From positions 1 through 23,485 of the forward strand of contig CAZBQG010000030.1 in the NCBI GenBank assembly GCA_964493945.1: a DNA stretch of 23,485 bases. The letters are read 5' to 3'. This document shows, in pieces, positions 1-8,884 of this stretch. A program made the translations under genes and the position numbers. The DNA comes from CAZBQG01 sp964493945. GTDB taxonomy: Bacteria > Pseudomonadota > Alphaproteobacteria > Rhodospirillales > UBA2165. Position 1 is the stretch's first letter; every line of letters begins with the position of its first letter. The notes below the pieces were generated by a model that saw only the letters and a program-made list of their open reading frames with translations, did no database searches and was not told where the DNA came from.

Positions 1-277
1 ATCCGCGGCCCAAAATGTGTTTTGAATAAAATCAACGGCTTAGGAAGTTCGAACCAGAGGAGACTCCCCTTCAAATGAAGTTTTTGGCCCATATTTGTCC
101 TCTTTTGCCAGGCCCGCCGGACTTTCATGGACTGTCGCTTCGCCCCGCCAGGCCGCTTCTGTCTTCTTTCGCAAGTTCCGCGGATGCCTCGGGTGTTGCC
201 GCAACGCGCGGGGAGTGGGAAGCCGCGCGGGCGTTTGCTACAATCGGCGCCAAGACCAACCAGGGGAGGGGATGACA

Positions 278-1219
278 ATGGCCAGAATAGTGAGCGTCGG
301 CGCCGCCCAGGTGGGCGCCATCGAGCGGGCCGACGGGCGCGACGGTGTGGTCAGGCGCTTGATCGAGATGATGCGCGCCGCCCATGCCAAGGGCTGCGAC
401 GTGGTTGTCTTTCCCGAGCTCGCCCTGACCACCTATTTTCCGCGCTGGTATATGGAGGATGAGGCGGAGCTTGATTCTTTCTACGAGACGGAAATGCCAT
501 CGCCGGCCACCCTTCCCCTGTTCGAGGAAGCAAAAAAGCTGGGTATTGGGTTTCATCTGGGATATGCGGAATTGTTTGAAGACGATACCGGCAAGCGGCG
601 CTTCAATTCGGCGGTGCTGGTGGATAAATCGGGGAAGATCACCCACAAATACCGCAAGATCCATCTGCCGGGCCGGTCCGAACCCGATCCCGGATTCAAG
701 TTTCAAGCCCTGGAAAAACGCTATTTCGAAGTGGGTGATCTGGGCTTCCCCACGGTGCGGGCCATGGGCGGGGTGATGGGCGTGTCCATCTGCAATGACC
801 GGCGCTGGCCGGAAAGCTACCGGGTGCTGGCCATGCGCGGTGCCGAAATGGTGTTTATCGGCTACAACACGCCCGCCCGGTCATACTGGTCCGATCAGGA
901 CAGTCCCTTGGCCGAATTCCACAACCATCTCAGTATGCAGGCCGGCGCCTATCAGAACTGCCTGTGGGTGACTGGCGTCGCCCGGGCCGGCCTTGAGGAT
1001 GGATCGGGCCTGATCGGCGGCAGTTGCATCATCGCGCCCAGCGGCGAAATGCTGGCCAAGTGTGCCACCCGCGAAGACGAACTGATCACGGCGGATTGTG
1101 ATCTGGATATGGCTGCACCGCTGAAGGAAAATTTGTTGAATTTCGCCCTTCACCGCAAGATCGAGAACTATCAAATTATCACCCAGCAGGCCGGCATCAC
1201 GCCGCCGCCGGAGGATTAA
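278..1219 (+). CDS. N-carbamoyl-D-amino-acid hydrolase (D-carbamoylase), nitrilase superfamily
   Basis: Cytoplasmic amidohydrolase expected to cleave N-carbamoyl-D-amino acids to the free D-amino acid, CO2 and ammonia, the last step of the D-hydantoin route. The 313-residue product carries the nitrilase triad: Glu47 in FPELALTTYFPRW, Lys127 in KYRKIHLPG and Cys172 in SICNDRRWPE. That spacing matches the classical Agrobacterium D-carbamoylase, which is about 304 residues. An in-frame ATG lies 6 nt upstream at 272, but the GGGGAGGGG ribosome-binding site at 263-271 is better spaced for 278, and the triad numbering supports 278. The open frame extends further upstream but resembles no family there. 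It is the first gene of an apparent operon with the GSCFA and S15 genes; the hydantoinase and a racemase-like gene lie a few kilobases away. Family assignment is firm; D-stereospecificity is inferred from similarity. Confidence 0.93.
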   Translation: MARIVSVGAAQVGAIERADGRDGVVRRLIEMMRAAHAKGCDVVVFPELALTTYFPRWYMEDEAELDSFYETEMPSPATLPLFEEAKKLGIGFHLGYAELFEDDTGKRRFNSAVLVDKSGKITHKYRKIHLPGRSEPDPGFKFQALEKRYFEVGDLGFPTVRAMGGVMGVSICNDRRWPESYRVLAMRGAEMVFIGYNTPARSYWSDQDSPLAEFHNHLSMQAGAYQNCLWVTGVARAGLEDGSGLIGGSCIIAPSGEMLAKCATREDELITADCDLDMAAPLKENLLNFALHRKIENYQIITQQAGITPPPED

Positions 1220-1225
1220 GGAGGT
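1218..1225 (+). promoter_or_regulatory. Strong Shine-Dalgarno for the GSCFA gene
   Basis: AAGGAGGT overlaps the stop codon of the D-carbamoylase gene and lies 7 nt before the ATG at 1233. It fixes that start, even though the reading frame opened there breaks about 90 nt later. Confidence 0.75.
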
Positions 1226-1232
1226 ATCCGCC

Positions 1233-2455
1233 ATGCCCCTGGAGACTTATCTCCTGGAGGATCTCCGCGTGCTGGCCAGGCGCAACCCGGATTACCGCTG
1301 GCCCAACCAGTCCAAAGCCAACCGCTTGGAACCGGTCTGCCGGCCCGCTTCTATCCATCCTTTCAGATCAACCCCGATGACCGGATTTCCACCATCGGGT
1401 CCTGTTTTGCCGGCTATATCGGCGGCAAGATGCAGGAAGCCGGGTTTGATATTCATCCGCTTAATGTGCAAAAGCGGATCCCGGAAAAATTCAGAATAAA
1501 CGACATGCTATACCGCTATTCCCCCTTTCCCATTTTGCAGACCTTCCAATGGGCGCTGGAGCCCGAAACACTCCCGGCCCGGAGCGATTGCTATATCGAG
1601 ACCGCCGACGGTGAGACCTATGATCCCACCCTGGACCACCATGCCGCCGGGACCCTGGCCGAGATCGGGGAGATCAATCAAATGGTCATGGAAGGGGACC
1701 GGGCTGTGAAGGATTGCCGGGTGGTGATCATCACGCTGGGTTTCGTCGAAACCGTCTTCGATCTGGAAACCAACCTCTATCTGGAAACTTGGCCCGGAAA
1801 TTTCGTCAAGCCCGAAGACCGTGACAGATACGAAGTGCGGGTTCTGAGCGGCGCTGAAATTCTGGGGGCATTGGAAGAAACCCACGCCCTGCTGGCGCGC
1901 CATCTGGAGGAAGATTTCAAGATACTCCTCACCGTGTCGCCAGTGCCGCTCAACAATTCATTGCGGGATTGCGATGTGATCACGGCCAACATGTATTCCA
2001 AAAGCAGTCTCCGCGCGGCGGCCGAGGGATTCTATCTGGGGCACGAGAATGTGGATTACCTGCCGGCCTATGAAAGCGTCGCCTTGTCCGAGCACCTGAT
2101 TGCCTGGGATGCGGATTTGCGCCATCCCACCCAGTTTATTGTGCGCCTCAATATGGCGCGCATGTTGAGCCGTTATCTGCCGGGGGGGAACTTCAAGGCA
2201 GAAGAAGAAAAGATCGATGCGGAGGTGGCGGATTTTGAAAAGCAATTCATCCAGGACTGGCCCAAGCAATTGCAGGCCTTCCAGTCCTATTTCACTTCTC
2301 TGGAAGACCGCCTCCAGACCCAAGTGGAGAAATCCGAAGCGCTCCGCCGCCTGATGGAAATGGAAAACGCCGGGCTGAACGCCACGGTCGAACACCTTCA
2401 GGCCAGCAATACCCGCTATCTGAAGCAACTGCTTGAACAGTATGACAACGGATAA
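1233..2455 (+). CDS. GSCFA-family (SGNH-like) protein, interrupted by a frameshift near 1328
   Basis: Recognised by the family signature TIGSCFA (Gly-Ser-Cys-Phe-Ala codons at 1397-1411) near the N terminus and by the later LLTVSPVPLNNS segment. The GSCFA family is related to SGNH/GDSL-type hydrolases, and its substrate is not known. The C terminus (about the last 80 residues) is charged and helical, suggesting a coiled coil. Translation starts at 1233 behind a perfect Shine-Dalgarno. The N-terminal part, ending RWPNQSKANRL, is in one frame and everything from LGTGLPARFYPSF onward is in another. Adding one G to the GG at 1328-1329 joins them seamlessly into about 407 residues. It sits 13 nt after the D-carbamoylase and 10 nt before the S15 gene, so cotranscription is likely. 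Its link to carbamoyl-amino-acid metabolism is unknown. Confidence 0.8.
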
Positions 2456-2465
2456 GGAGGGGAAG

Positions 2466-4096
2466 ATGAACCAGCCCAAGGAAGTCAAAATCAAATCCCA
2501 TGACGGTGAGGAAATCGCCGTTGCCCTCTACATGCCGGAAGGGGATGGACCGTTCCCCGTATTGCTTGCCGCCTCGCCCTACCGTTACGACAACAACGCC
2601 TTGCCACCCACGCCGCAATTTTTTGGCGGGAAACCGGGCCCATTGGGTTTTATGTGGGCGAGGGATATGTCTACGCCAATATGGATGTGCGGGGCTCGGG
2701 CAAGTCGGGGGGCGAGTTCCGCCTGATGGACGAGGCTGAACAAAAAGACCTCTATGAAGTCATCGAATGGCTGGGCCACCAGGGTTGGTCCAACGGTAAG
2801 GTGGGCGGTCTGGGCCAATCTTATTTCTGTATGACCCAATGGTGGATGGGCATCCAGAACCCGCCGTCGCTTGCCTGCATCGCGGCCTATGACGGGCTCA
2901 ACGATCCCTACCGGGCCTCGGCCTATCAGGGTGGCATAAGGAGTGATTTTTTCGGCTCTTACTAGTGGAACCAGAACCGCATCATCAATCTCCACCCGGC
3001 CAATGGGGCCGAGCCCCGGGAACAAAGCTATGATTTGAACCTCCATGTGCACCGCCACACGACTTACGATGATTTCTGGCGCGAACGCACGGCGGCGGAG
3101 CGGCTGGACGAAATCCAGGTGCCCCTCTATTCGGTGGGCATCTGGGGCAAGGTGGATTTCCACACACGTGGCAACATCAACGGTTACCGCCAGACCTCGG
3201 GCCCCAAGAAGCTGCGCATGAACGGGCCCATCAACGCCTTCGTTGCCAACCGGGAATTCAACGGCGAGGAGATGCACAAGGAATTGCTGCTGCCCTTTCA
3301 TGACCATTACCTCAAAGGGCTGGAGACCGATTGGGAAGCGCGCCCCGGAGTGGAATATTTCGTGCGCGGCGCCGATGTTTTCCGCACGGCGGAGAGCTGG
3401 CCGCCGGAAAACGTCTCCTATAAATCCTGGTATCTGGGCGCGGGCGAGACAGGCAGCGTCACCTCGCTCAATGACGGAAGCCTGACCCAAACCCAGAGCG
3501 ATGGGCCTGGGGAAACCTCTTATACCTATCCCGATCCGGGCTGGAACCTGGGCGTGGTGGGCATGGGGCCCAATGCCCAGCCCGATCCGGCCCGCCGGGT
3601 CCTGACCTTCACCACCGATCCCCTGGCTGCCGATCTGGAAATCGCCGGACCTATAAAATTGGTTCTGCACACATCATCCACCAACACGGGTATGGATTTC
3701 TTCGTCAAGTTGTCAGAACAAATGCCCCAGGCGCCGGAGGACCGTGAAAAGGGCCTCAACCCGGCCTATTTCTGGATCACCAAGGGCTGGCTCAGGGCGT
3801 CGCACCGGGTGCTGGACGAGGCGAAAAGCATGGAGATGGAGCCCTATTACAGCCACGGGGAGCCGGAGCCGGTGGAGCCCGGAAAAATCTACCGCCTGGA
3901 GATCAGTATCGAGCCCATGGCGCACCGGTTTCAGGCCGGCAACCGCATGCGCCTTGAAATCGTCAACGGGGATTCGGCGGTGACCGATGTGCTCTGGACC
4001 CACTATTTCAACCCCGACAAGATCGGCACCGATACGATTTATCATTTGGAGGAATATGCTTCCGAGCTTATTTTGCCGGTGACGGAAGGGGGCTGA
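2466..4096 (+). CDS. S15/CocE-type alpha/beta hydrolase (X-Pro dipeptidyl-peptidase family), with a frameshift and an in-frame TAG
   Basis: Serine hydrolase of the CocE/NonD group, whose members cleave esters, amides or acyl-peptides. Visible parts are an N-terminal hydrolase domain with the oxyanion-region motif NMDVRGSGKSGG, nucleophile motif GQSYF (Ser codon 2819-2821, about residue 119, close to Ser117 of CocE), a GIWGKVDFH segment, and a C-terminal jelly-roll (PepX_C-like) domain ending near ELILPVTEGG. The start at 2466 follows AAGGAGGGG. Two defects interrupt it. The frame changes at the six-T run 2619-2624: a seventh T would give QFFWRETGPIGFYVGEGYVY, as expected for the family. A TAG at 2963-2965 then splits GSY from WNQNRIINLHP, in the same frame. 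The rest is well conserved over about 543 codons. It is the third gene of the plus-strand operon; substrate unknown, possibly an acylated or amide-linked amino acid derivative. Confidence 0.85.
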
Positions 4097-4180
4097 GACT
4101 ACCACTTGCCCGTCACGCTTAGTAAAGTCGCATCGCCCAAGGCGACGGCCAAAGCCCACTCACCCTTGATGGGCGCGGTG

Positions 4181-4195
4181 TCAGATTAAGTCTGA
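4181..4195. other. Small inverted repeat between convergent genes
   Basis: TCAGA and TCTGA flank a 5-nt spacer in the gap between the convergent S15 and AhpD-like genes. It has no adjoining T-run, so a terminator role is only a possibility. Confidence 0.25.
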
Positions 4196-4211
4196 ACTGA
4201 TACAAATTATT

Positions 4212-5303
4212 TCAAAGCCCTTCGTGAGTGGCCGGTCCCCAATCCGGGGGAGGACCATTTTCATCCCCCTCCGCACTTAATTCCGGGAGTATTGCCGTCA
4301 ATAATTCGTTTAGACCAAGTTCCTCACGGACAGCTTTTGTCATTTCCATCTTGTTGTGTTCAATTGGGATGCCCGTTGCATTTGCCATCCGATCCAGGGA
4401 ATTAAATGTGGCGGCGATGGCCACGGCATCGACGTATTTTTCCGGACCCAACTGGGCAATGGCCTCAGCGCGAATATCATCAAATGACTTTTCGCCGGGC
4501 AGGATTGAATATTCGGCAATCTTTAACAGCATTTCGCCGTCTTCAATTCCGCCATCACCTTTGCCATCGGCGATGGCTGTTAAATCACATTTCTCTTCAG
4601 CGTGTTCTAAGCCCGCACGGAGCTTTTCGGCATGCCCGCTGGTTCAGTAAAAACACCCATTTAGTATTGAGACCCGAGCGGCGATAAATTCGATCTGAGA
4701 ATTGGTGATCGCCCTGATTTGCCTGTCAAAATCCCAAATATATTTGGTGGGGATATAATGTTCATCGCAGAGATCAAAGTAATCAATAACTTCTTCCGGC
4801 ACCAGGCTCATGGCGCGTCTAATATTGGGCGCTTTCCATCCACCGGGATACATCGCCTTTTCCAACTCAGAGGCATCTTCGGGTGCAACGGTCGAAACCC
4901 AGGCCAGATTGCGCTTGGCGCCGGCTGGCCGAAGTTGAGAAGAGGGACCGGGATCGGGTTCAGGAACCGGAAATTTTCCGGCACCCACCGCATCAGAGAA
5001 AACGTCGAGCGTTATCGCCCGGGCTGGGTCTGTGACAATGCGATGAATTGCCTCCACCGCTCCCTCGGGTAAATCACTTGAGGAGACGTGCTTACCTTGG
5101 ATCGAAGTGAATGACAGGGCTTCTTTCCGGGAAGCGCAATAGCCGCACTCGATGGCATCTCTGGTTTCGCGGACTATTGCGGTGCGTTGACTTCCATCCC
5201 ACCAGCGCCCGGGCGATAAGATACTGTTCCAGGCCATTTGGTGAGCCGTTGTGAGATTTTGCCGGACCGGAATATCTACAGCCGAGTAATCAAATTTTAT
5301 CAT
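4212..5303 (-). CDS. Two-domain AhpD-like (carboxymuconolactone decarboxylase-fold) protein with CxxU motif: candidate selenoprotein
   Basis: One frame runs from the ATG at 5303 to a TGA at 4212-4214, broken only by a TGA at 4644-4646, giving 363 residues if that TGA is decoded. The product has two AhpD-like halves. The first has CGYC at residues 53-56 (context RTAIVRETRDAIECGYC) without a following His. The second reads RVSILNGC-F-Y-U-TSGHAEKL, with Cys217, Sec220 and His224, the AhpD redox pattern CxxCxxxH with TGA for the second Cys. The sequence stays AhpD-like after the TGA (LLKIAEYSILPGEKSFDDIRAEAIAQLG). AhpD-fold proteins act as peroxidases or thiol oxidoreductases, and selenocysteine forms of AhpD/CMD proteins are known in bacteria. 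An AAGGAG lies upstream of 5303. Base composition looks somewhat more AT-rich than its neighbours, hinting at transfer. It follows the hydantoinase by 74 nt on the same strand. Alternative: a nonsense mutation or error at a Cys codon. Confidence 0.8.
4615..4635 (-). promoter_or_regulatory. Candidate bacterial SECIS-like stem-loop just after the in-frame TGA
   Basis: Counting the TGA as bases 1-3 on the minus strand, bases 12-16 (GCATG) can pair with bases 28-32 (CGTGC), including one G-U pair. An inner GA/TC pairing leaves an AAAGC loop. Bacterial SECIS elements lie directly downstream of the Sec codon at about this distance, usually with a G early in the loop. Here the G is fourth, so the match is only fair. 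Confidence 0.35.
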
Positions 5304-5324
5304 CTGTAATGGTCGCTCCTTTTG

Positions 5325-5360
5325 CCTGATCGGAAGTTTCGGGACAGTATGCCAATCAGG
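5325..5360. other. Imperfect inverted repeat between hydantoinase and AhpD-like genes
   Basis: CCTGATCGG at 5325-5333 pairs with CCAATCAGG at 5352-5360 with one mismatch, around an 18-nt loop. It fills much of the 74-nt gap between the two minus-strand genes and might uncouple expression of the selenoprotein gene from the hydantoinase. There is no T-run, so a simple intrinsic terminator is not supported. Confidence 0.3.
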
Positions 5361-5377
5361 AATCCCCCCTTCCTCGC

Positions 5378-6790
5378 CTAAACCACCATCCCCGAAGGCC
5401 CGCGCGCCAGATACTCGCCCATACCCGGGCGGCCCAGCCAGGTCTCGCCATCGACGATCATCTCGCCCCGGAGGAAGACCTTCTTCACCCGGCCGGTGAC
5501 GCGGTGGCCTTCAAACAATGAATAATCGATATCTGAATGATGTCCGGCGGCGCTGACGGTCCAGCTTTCTTTCGGGTCGAACAAGGCCAGATCGCCGTCC
5601 GAGCCGACCGCCACCGTGCCCTTGGCCGGAAACAGGCCGAACAGCTTGGCCGGTGCGGTGGCCATGAGCTCGACGAAGCGGTTGAGCCCGATCCTGCCCT
5701 GGCGCACGCCGCCGTCATACACCATGGCGATACGCGTCTCGATGCCGGGTGCACCGTTGGGGATCTTGGTGAAGCTGTCCAGGCCTAGTTCTTTTGAATG
5801 TTCCAGCCCTTTGGTTTTGGCACTGAAATTGAACGGGCAGTGATCGGTCGAGACGACCGCCAGATGTCCCGTCGCCAGGGCCCGCCACAGGGCTTCCTGA
5901 TCTTCTTCCGAGCGCAAGGGCGGGCTCATGACATATTTGGCCGCCTCGAAGCCGGGCGTCTCATAGGCATCCTTGGTGAGGAACAGATATTGGGGGCAGG
6001 TCTCCCCATAGACGGTTTGCCCCCGATCGCGGGCCTCCGTGATGGCGCCGACGGCTTCGGCCGCCGTGACATGGACCACATACAAGGGCGCTTCGGCCAT
6101 TTCGGAGAGGCGGATGGCGCGGGCCGTCGCTTCGCCCTCCACCGTGTTGGGGCGCGACAGGCTGTGAAATTTGGGGTGGGTATTCTCGGCGGCCAGATTG
6201 TCGGCTATGTTGCGCGCCAGGATTGGCCCGTTTTCGGCATGGACGCAAGTCAGCGCGCCGTGCTCGGCCGTAGTTTCCATGATCTGTTGCAATTGGCCGT
6301 CATCGATGGTCTCGGGTCCGGTGCGGATCATGAACACCTTGAAGCTGGTCACCCCTTCCTTGTCCATCAGCTCCTTCATGCCTTCATACATATCGGCTTT
6401 GACATCGGTGAGGATGATGTGAACCCCGATATCGACGCAGGATTTGGCGGCCAGTCCGCGCCATTCCCCATAGCCGGCCACCGGGCTCTTGCCGGGCGGC
6501 TGGCGGGTGAAATCGATCACCGTCGTGGTGCCGCCGAAGGCGGCGGCGCGGGTGGCACTATCCACCGTGTCCGCCGTCCGGGCCGGGCCGATAAAGGTTT
6601 CCAGATGGGTATGCACATCGACGCCGCCCGGCAACACCATCAGGCCCGATGCGTCATGGACCTGCATGCCGTCTTCGGGGGGGATGGCGTCCGCGATCAT
6701 GCTCACCCGCCCGCCGCTGATCAGGATGTCGGCACGGTAATCGTCCGCCGCGGTGACGATGCGCCCGCCGGTGATGAGGCATCTGCTCAT
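5378..6790 (-). CDS. Dihydropyrimidinase / D-hydantoinase
   Basis: Cytoplasmic binuclear-metal cyclic amidohydrolase that opens dihydropyrimidines or 5-substituted hydantoins to N-carbamoyl-amino acids. The 470-residue length is normal for the family. Metal ligands are visible: His60 and His62 in VDVHTHLE, Lys151 (the carboxylated lysine) in TSFKVFM, His184 in CVHAEN, His240 in VVHVT and Asp316 in STDHCPF. The start ATG overlaps the stop of the upstream aminotransferase by 4 nt (ATGA), so the two are translationally coupled. With the D-carbamoylase at 278-1219 it would form a two-step hydantoin-to-D-amino-acid route, or the second half of reductive pyrimidine breakdown. No dihydropyrimidine dehydrogenase is in the window, so the true substrate is open. 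Confidence 0.93.
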   Translation of the reverse strand: MSRCLITGGRIVTAADDYRADILISGGRVSMIADAIPPEDGMQVHDASGLMVLPGGVDVHTHLETFIGPARTADTVDSATRAAAFGGTTTVIDFTRQPPGKSPVAGYGEWRGLAAKSCVDIGVHIILTDVKADMYEGMKELMDKEGVTSFKVFMIRTGPETIDDGQLQQIMETTAEHGALTCVHAENGPILARNIADNLAAENTHPKFHSLSRPNTVEGEATARAIRLSEMAEAPLYVVHVTAAEAVGAITEARDRGQTVYGETCPQYLFLTKDAYETPGFEAAKYVMSPPLRSEEDQEALWRALATGHLAVVSTDHCPFNFSAKTKGLEHSKELGLDSFTKIPNGAPGIETRIAMVYDGGVRQGRIGLNRFVELMATAPAKLFGLFPAKGTVAVGSDGDLALFDPKESWTVSAAGHHSDIDYSLFEGHRVTGRVKKVFLRGEMIVDGETWLGRPGMGEYLARGPSGMVV

Positions 6791-8169
6791 AAGCTTATAT
6801 CCTCTTCGTCTTTCAGCATATGCAGGGTGCGGCGGAAGGCTTCTTCCGTGGTTTCCAGCTCCGCCTGGCCATGGGTGGCGGAAGTCAGGCCCGAAAAGCG
6901 GCCATTCACATCGACGCCGTTGATCAGCATGCCGAGCCGCAGCCTTGCCAGTAATGCCTCATCCCCTTCCATCAACTCCTTGTAACCGACCGAATAGGGG
7001 TCGAAGTCAAATGGCTGGATGTTCCGCCCCCGGGGATTGGTGAACAAATGGTAGCCGGAAAATGTGCCATAGACCGACCAGTTCAGCCCCTCATCTTCCA
7101 ACACCTGGTTCATGGTATGGCGGAGATCATCGGCGAAGGCATTGGCCCGCTCGCAGGAATCACTGCCGGCGATAAAAGTTAGCGTGGTGATGCCTGCGGC
7201 GGCGCTTACGGGATTGGCGTTAAACGTGCCCGGATGGCGTACCTTTTCCCTTCCCGCCGCATTCGCTTCCGCGAAATCAAGGTAATCCAGGATTTCCTTT
7301 TTCCCGGCCACGGCGCCGCCCGGCAAGCCACCCGCCATGATCTTGGCCAGGGTCGTCATATCGGGGGTGACGTCGAAATAATCCTGCGCGCCGCCGGGCG
7401 ATACGCGAAAGCCGGTGACCACCTCATCGAAAATAAGAATGATGCCTTTCTCTTCCGTGATGTCCCGCAGGAATTTTAGGAATTCGGGGCGGATGAGGGT
7501 TTTTCCGAAATGGCAGCCTGTAGGCTCTATGATGATGGCCGCGATGTCATCATGACTTTCGGTCAGGGTGCGGACGGCGTCTTCGTCGCCGGGCTCGGCG
7601 ACCAGGATTGCCTGGGCGACTTCGGGCAGCACACCGATGGGGGCCGCGTCGCTTATGTTGCCTCCGTCAGCAGAATTCAGATGATCGTGCCAGCCATGGA
7701 AATGCCCGGCGAAGCGAACCACTTTATGTTTGCCCGTATAGGCCCGGGCCAGGCGCAGGGCCATCAGGGTCGCTTCCGTGCCCGACGAGGTAAAACGCAG
7801 GCGCTGGGCCGAAGGCACCAAGGCCTGGATCAGGCGGCCCCAGCGGATTTCCAATTCATGGCTGGCGCCCGGATGGGTCGCCTGGCCCGCCTGATCGCCC
7901 ACGGCGCCGACCATGGCCGGGTGGCAATGGCCCAAAAGCAATGCCCCGTGGCCGCCCAGATAATCCACATATTCATTGCCGTCCAGATCCCATTTGCGGG
8001 GGCCCAGGGCATGATCGACGAAGATGGGATGGGGGTCGTGATGGCGGATATCATGGGTGACGCCCGACGGAAACAGCTCCAGGGCTTCTGCATGGCGTGC
8101 CGCCGAGGCGGGTGTCTTGGCCAAATAGGCGGCAAGCAAAGGCGAATTGGTCAGTGGGCTGTCTGGCAT
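6787..8169 (-). CDS. Class III aminotransferase, glutamate-1-semialdehyde aminomutase-like
   Basis: PLP enzyme of the HemL-like branch of class III (omega) aminotransferases, about 460 residues. Landmarks are GGHGALLLGHCHP near residues 72-84, TSSGTEATLMALRLAR at 128-142 for phosphate binding, IFDEVVTGFR at 247-255 and the Schiff-base Lys276 in TTLAKIMAGGLPGGAVAG. The start at ATG 8169 is preferred to the in-frame TTG at 8184, because GGAG then lies 9 nt upstream. It heads the minus-strand operon, overlaps the hydantoinase start, and diverges from the racemase-family gene across a 62-bp gap. Being coupled to a hydantoinase rather than to heme genes argues for amino transfer on a beta-amino acid or other product of ring opening instead of heme synthesis. 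That role is inference. Confidence 0.88.
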   Translation of the reverse strand: MPDSPLTNSPLLAAYLAKTPASAARHAEALELFPSGVTHDIRHHDPHPIFVDHALGPRKWDLDGNEYVDYLGGHGALLLGHCHPAMVGAVGDQAGQATHPGASHELEIRWGRLIQALVPSAQRLRFTSSGTEATLMALRLARAYTGKHKVVRFAGHFHGWHDHLNSADGGNISDAAPIGVLPEVAQAILVAEPGDEDAVRTLTESHDDIAAIIIEPTGCHFGKTLIRPEFLKFLRDITEEKGIILIFDEVVTGFRVSPGGAQDYFDVTPDMTTLAKIMAGGLPGGAVAGKKEILDYLDFAEANAAGREKVRHPGTFNANPVSAAAGITTLTFIAGSDSCERANAFADDLRHTMNQVLEDEGLNWSVYGTFSGYHLFTNPRGRNIQPFDFDPYSVGYKELMEGDEALLARLRLGMLINGVDVNGRFSGLTSATHGQAELETTEEAFRRTLHMLKDEEDISL

Positions 8170-8231
8170 GGAAACGGGCTCCAAATAACATGTCGGAGGC
8201 GCTAGGTTATAGGATCAGCCGGGGGGACGCC
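8170..8231. promoter_or_regulatory. Divergent intergenic region between aminotransferase and racemase-family genes
   Basis: This 62-bp gap must carry translation signals for both directions. GGAG (minus strand) serves the start at 8169, and a GGGGGGA tract at 8221-8227 serves the ATG at 8232. I could not recognise a confident -35/-10 pair. Confidence 0.4.
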
Positions 8232-8884
8232 ATGAAACTTCTGATTATCAATCCCAATACGACGGAAAAAATTACGGAAACCATCACCGCTCGGGCCCGC
8301 GCGGTAGCTGCCGGAGGGTGCGAAATCATGGGCGTTACGGCGCCTCTCGGGGCAGCCTATATATCACGCCCGAATATGGGGCGGAGGCCGAAAAGGCCGT
8401 GCTTCAATTAATGGAGAATAATGAAGGCGGATTTGATGGCGCGGTGATCTGTTCGTCGAGCGATTCCGGTCTGGCCGCGGCCCGCGCAGCTTGTGACAAG
8501 CCCGTCACCGGTATGACCGAAAGCACCCTTTTGGTTTCGGTCATGCTGGGGGGACCTACTTCGATCCTCATCAATCACGAAGCCGCTATATCCGGAATGC
8601 GGGCCAGGGCCGAGAGTTATGGGCTGGGCCATCAATTGGCCAGCGTCCGGGTGGTCATGGAATTCGACGGCGGGTTTCCACCGGACAAAGATGCCTACAA
8701 AAACTCGCTCATCCAGGCCGGCATCAAGGCGAAGACGGAAGACGGGGCGGCGTCACTTATTATTGGCGGATCGGCGGCTTCGGCGATAACGGCGGAACTC
8801 AGCGCGGAAATCGGTATCCCGGTCCTGGAAGGCATATCCTGCGCCGTCAAACTGGCCGAAAGTCTGGTCCGCCTGGAGGTTTGA
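8232..8884 (+). CDS. Asp/Glu/hydantoin racemase-superfamily protein, frameshifted near 8350
   Basis: The N terminus MKLLIINPNTTEKITETI is the hallmark of the hydantoin/Asp/Glu racemase superfamily, and the tail IPVLEGISCAVKLAESLVRLE matches its C terminus. The frame changes within codons 39-41: one extra G in the GGGG at 8349-8352 joins VTAPL to GGSLYITPEYGAEAEKAV, giving about 217 residues, a usual length. Members normally use two cysteines as acid/base catalysts. Here the first motif reads AVICSSSDSGL, with Ser where the Cys is expected, and the second reads IIGGSAAS in place of the usual LGCAGM, so both seem absent. It may therefore not be a working two-base racemase. Divergent position next to aminotransferase and hydantoinase points to the hydantoin/ureide pathway. 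It converges on the sulfatase with 10 nt between stops. Confidence 0.8.

Noticed and set aside
45..60. Possible tRNA T-arm (a GTTCGAACC-like stretch)
   Set aside because: No acceptor stem, anticodon arm or CCA end could be assembled around it; the first 270 bases show no supported feature.
95..277. N-terminal extension of the D-carbamoylase
   Set aside because: The ribosome-binding site and the Glu47/Lys127/Cys172 numbering both favour the start at 278, and the extension has no conserved sequence.
2585..3670. Long minus-strand open frame of 361 codons
   Set aside because: It mirrors the S15 hydrolase in high-GC DNA and shows no family motif; the plus-strand protein is well supported despite its breaks.
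5798..6985. Long plus-strand open frame of 395 codons
   Set aside because: It is antisense to the dihydropyrimidinase and the end of the aminotransferase, whose catalytic motifs are clear, and its translation resembles no protein family.
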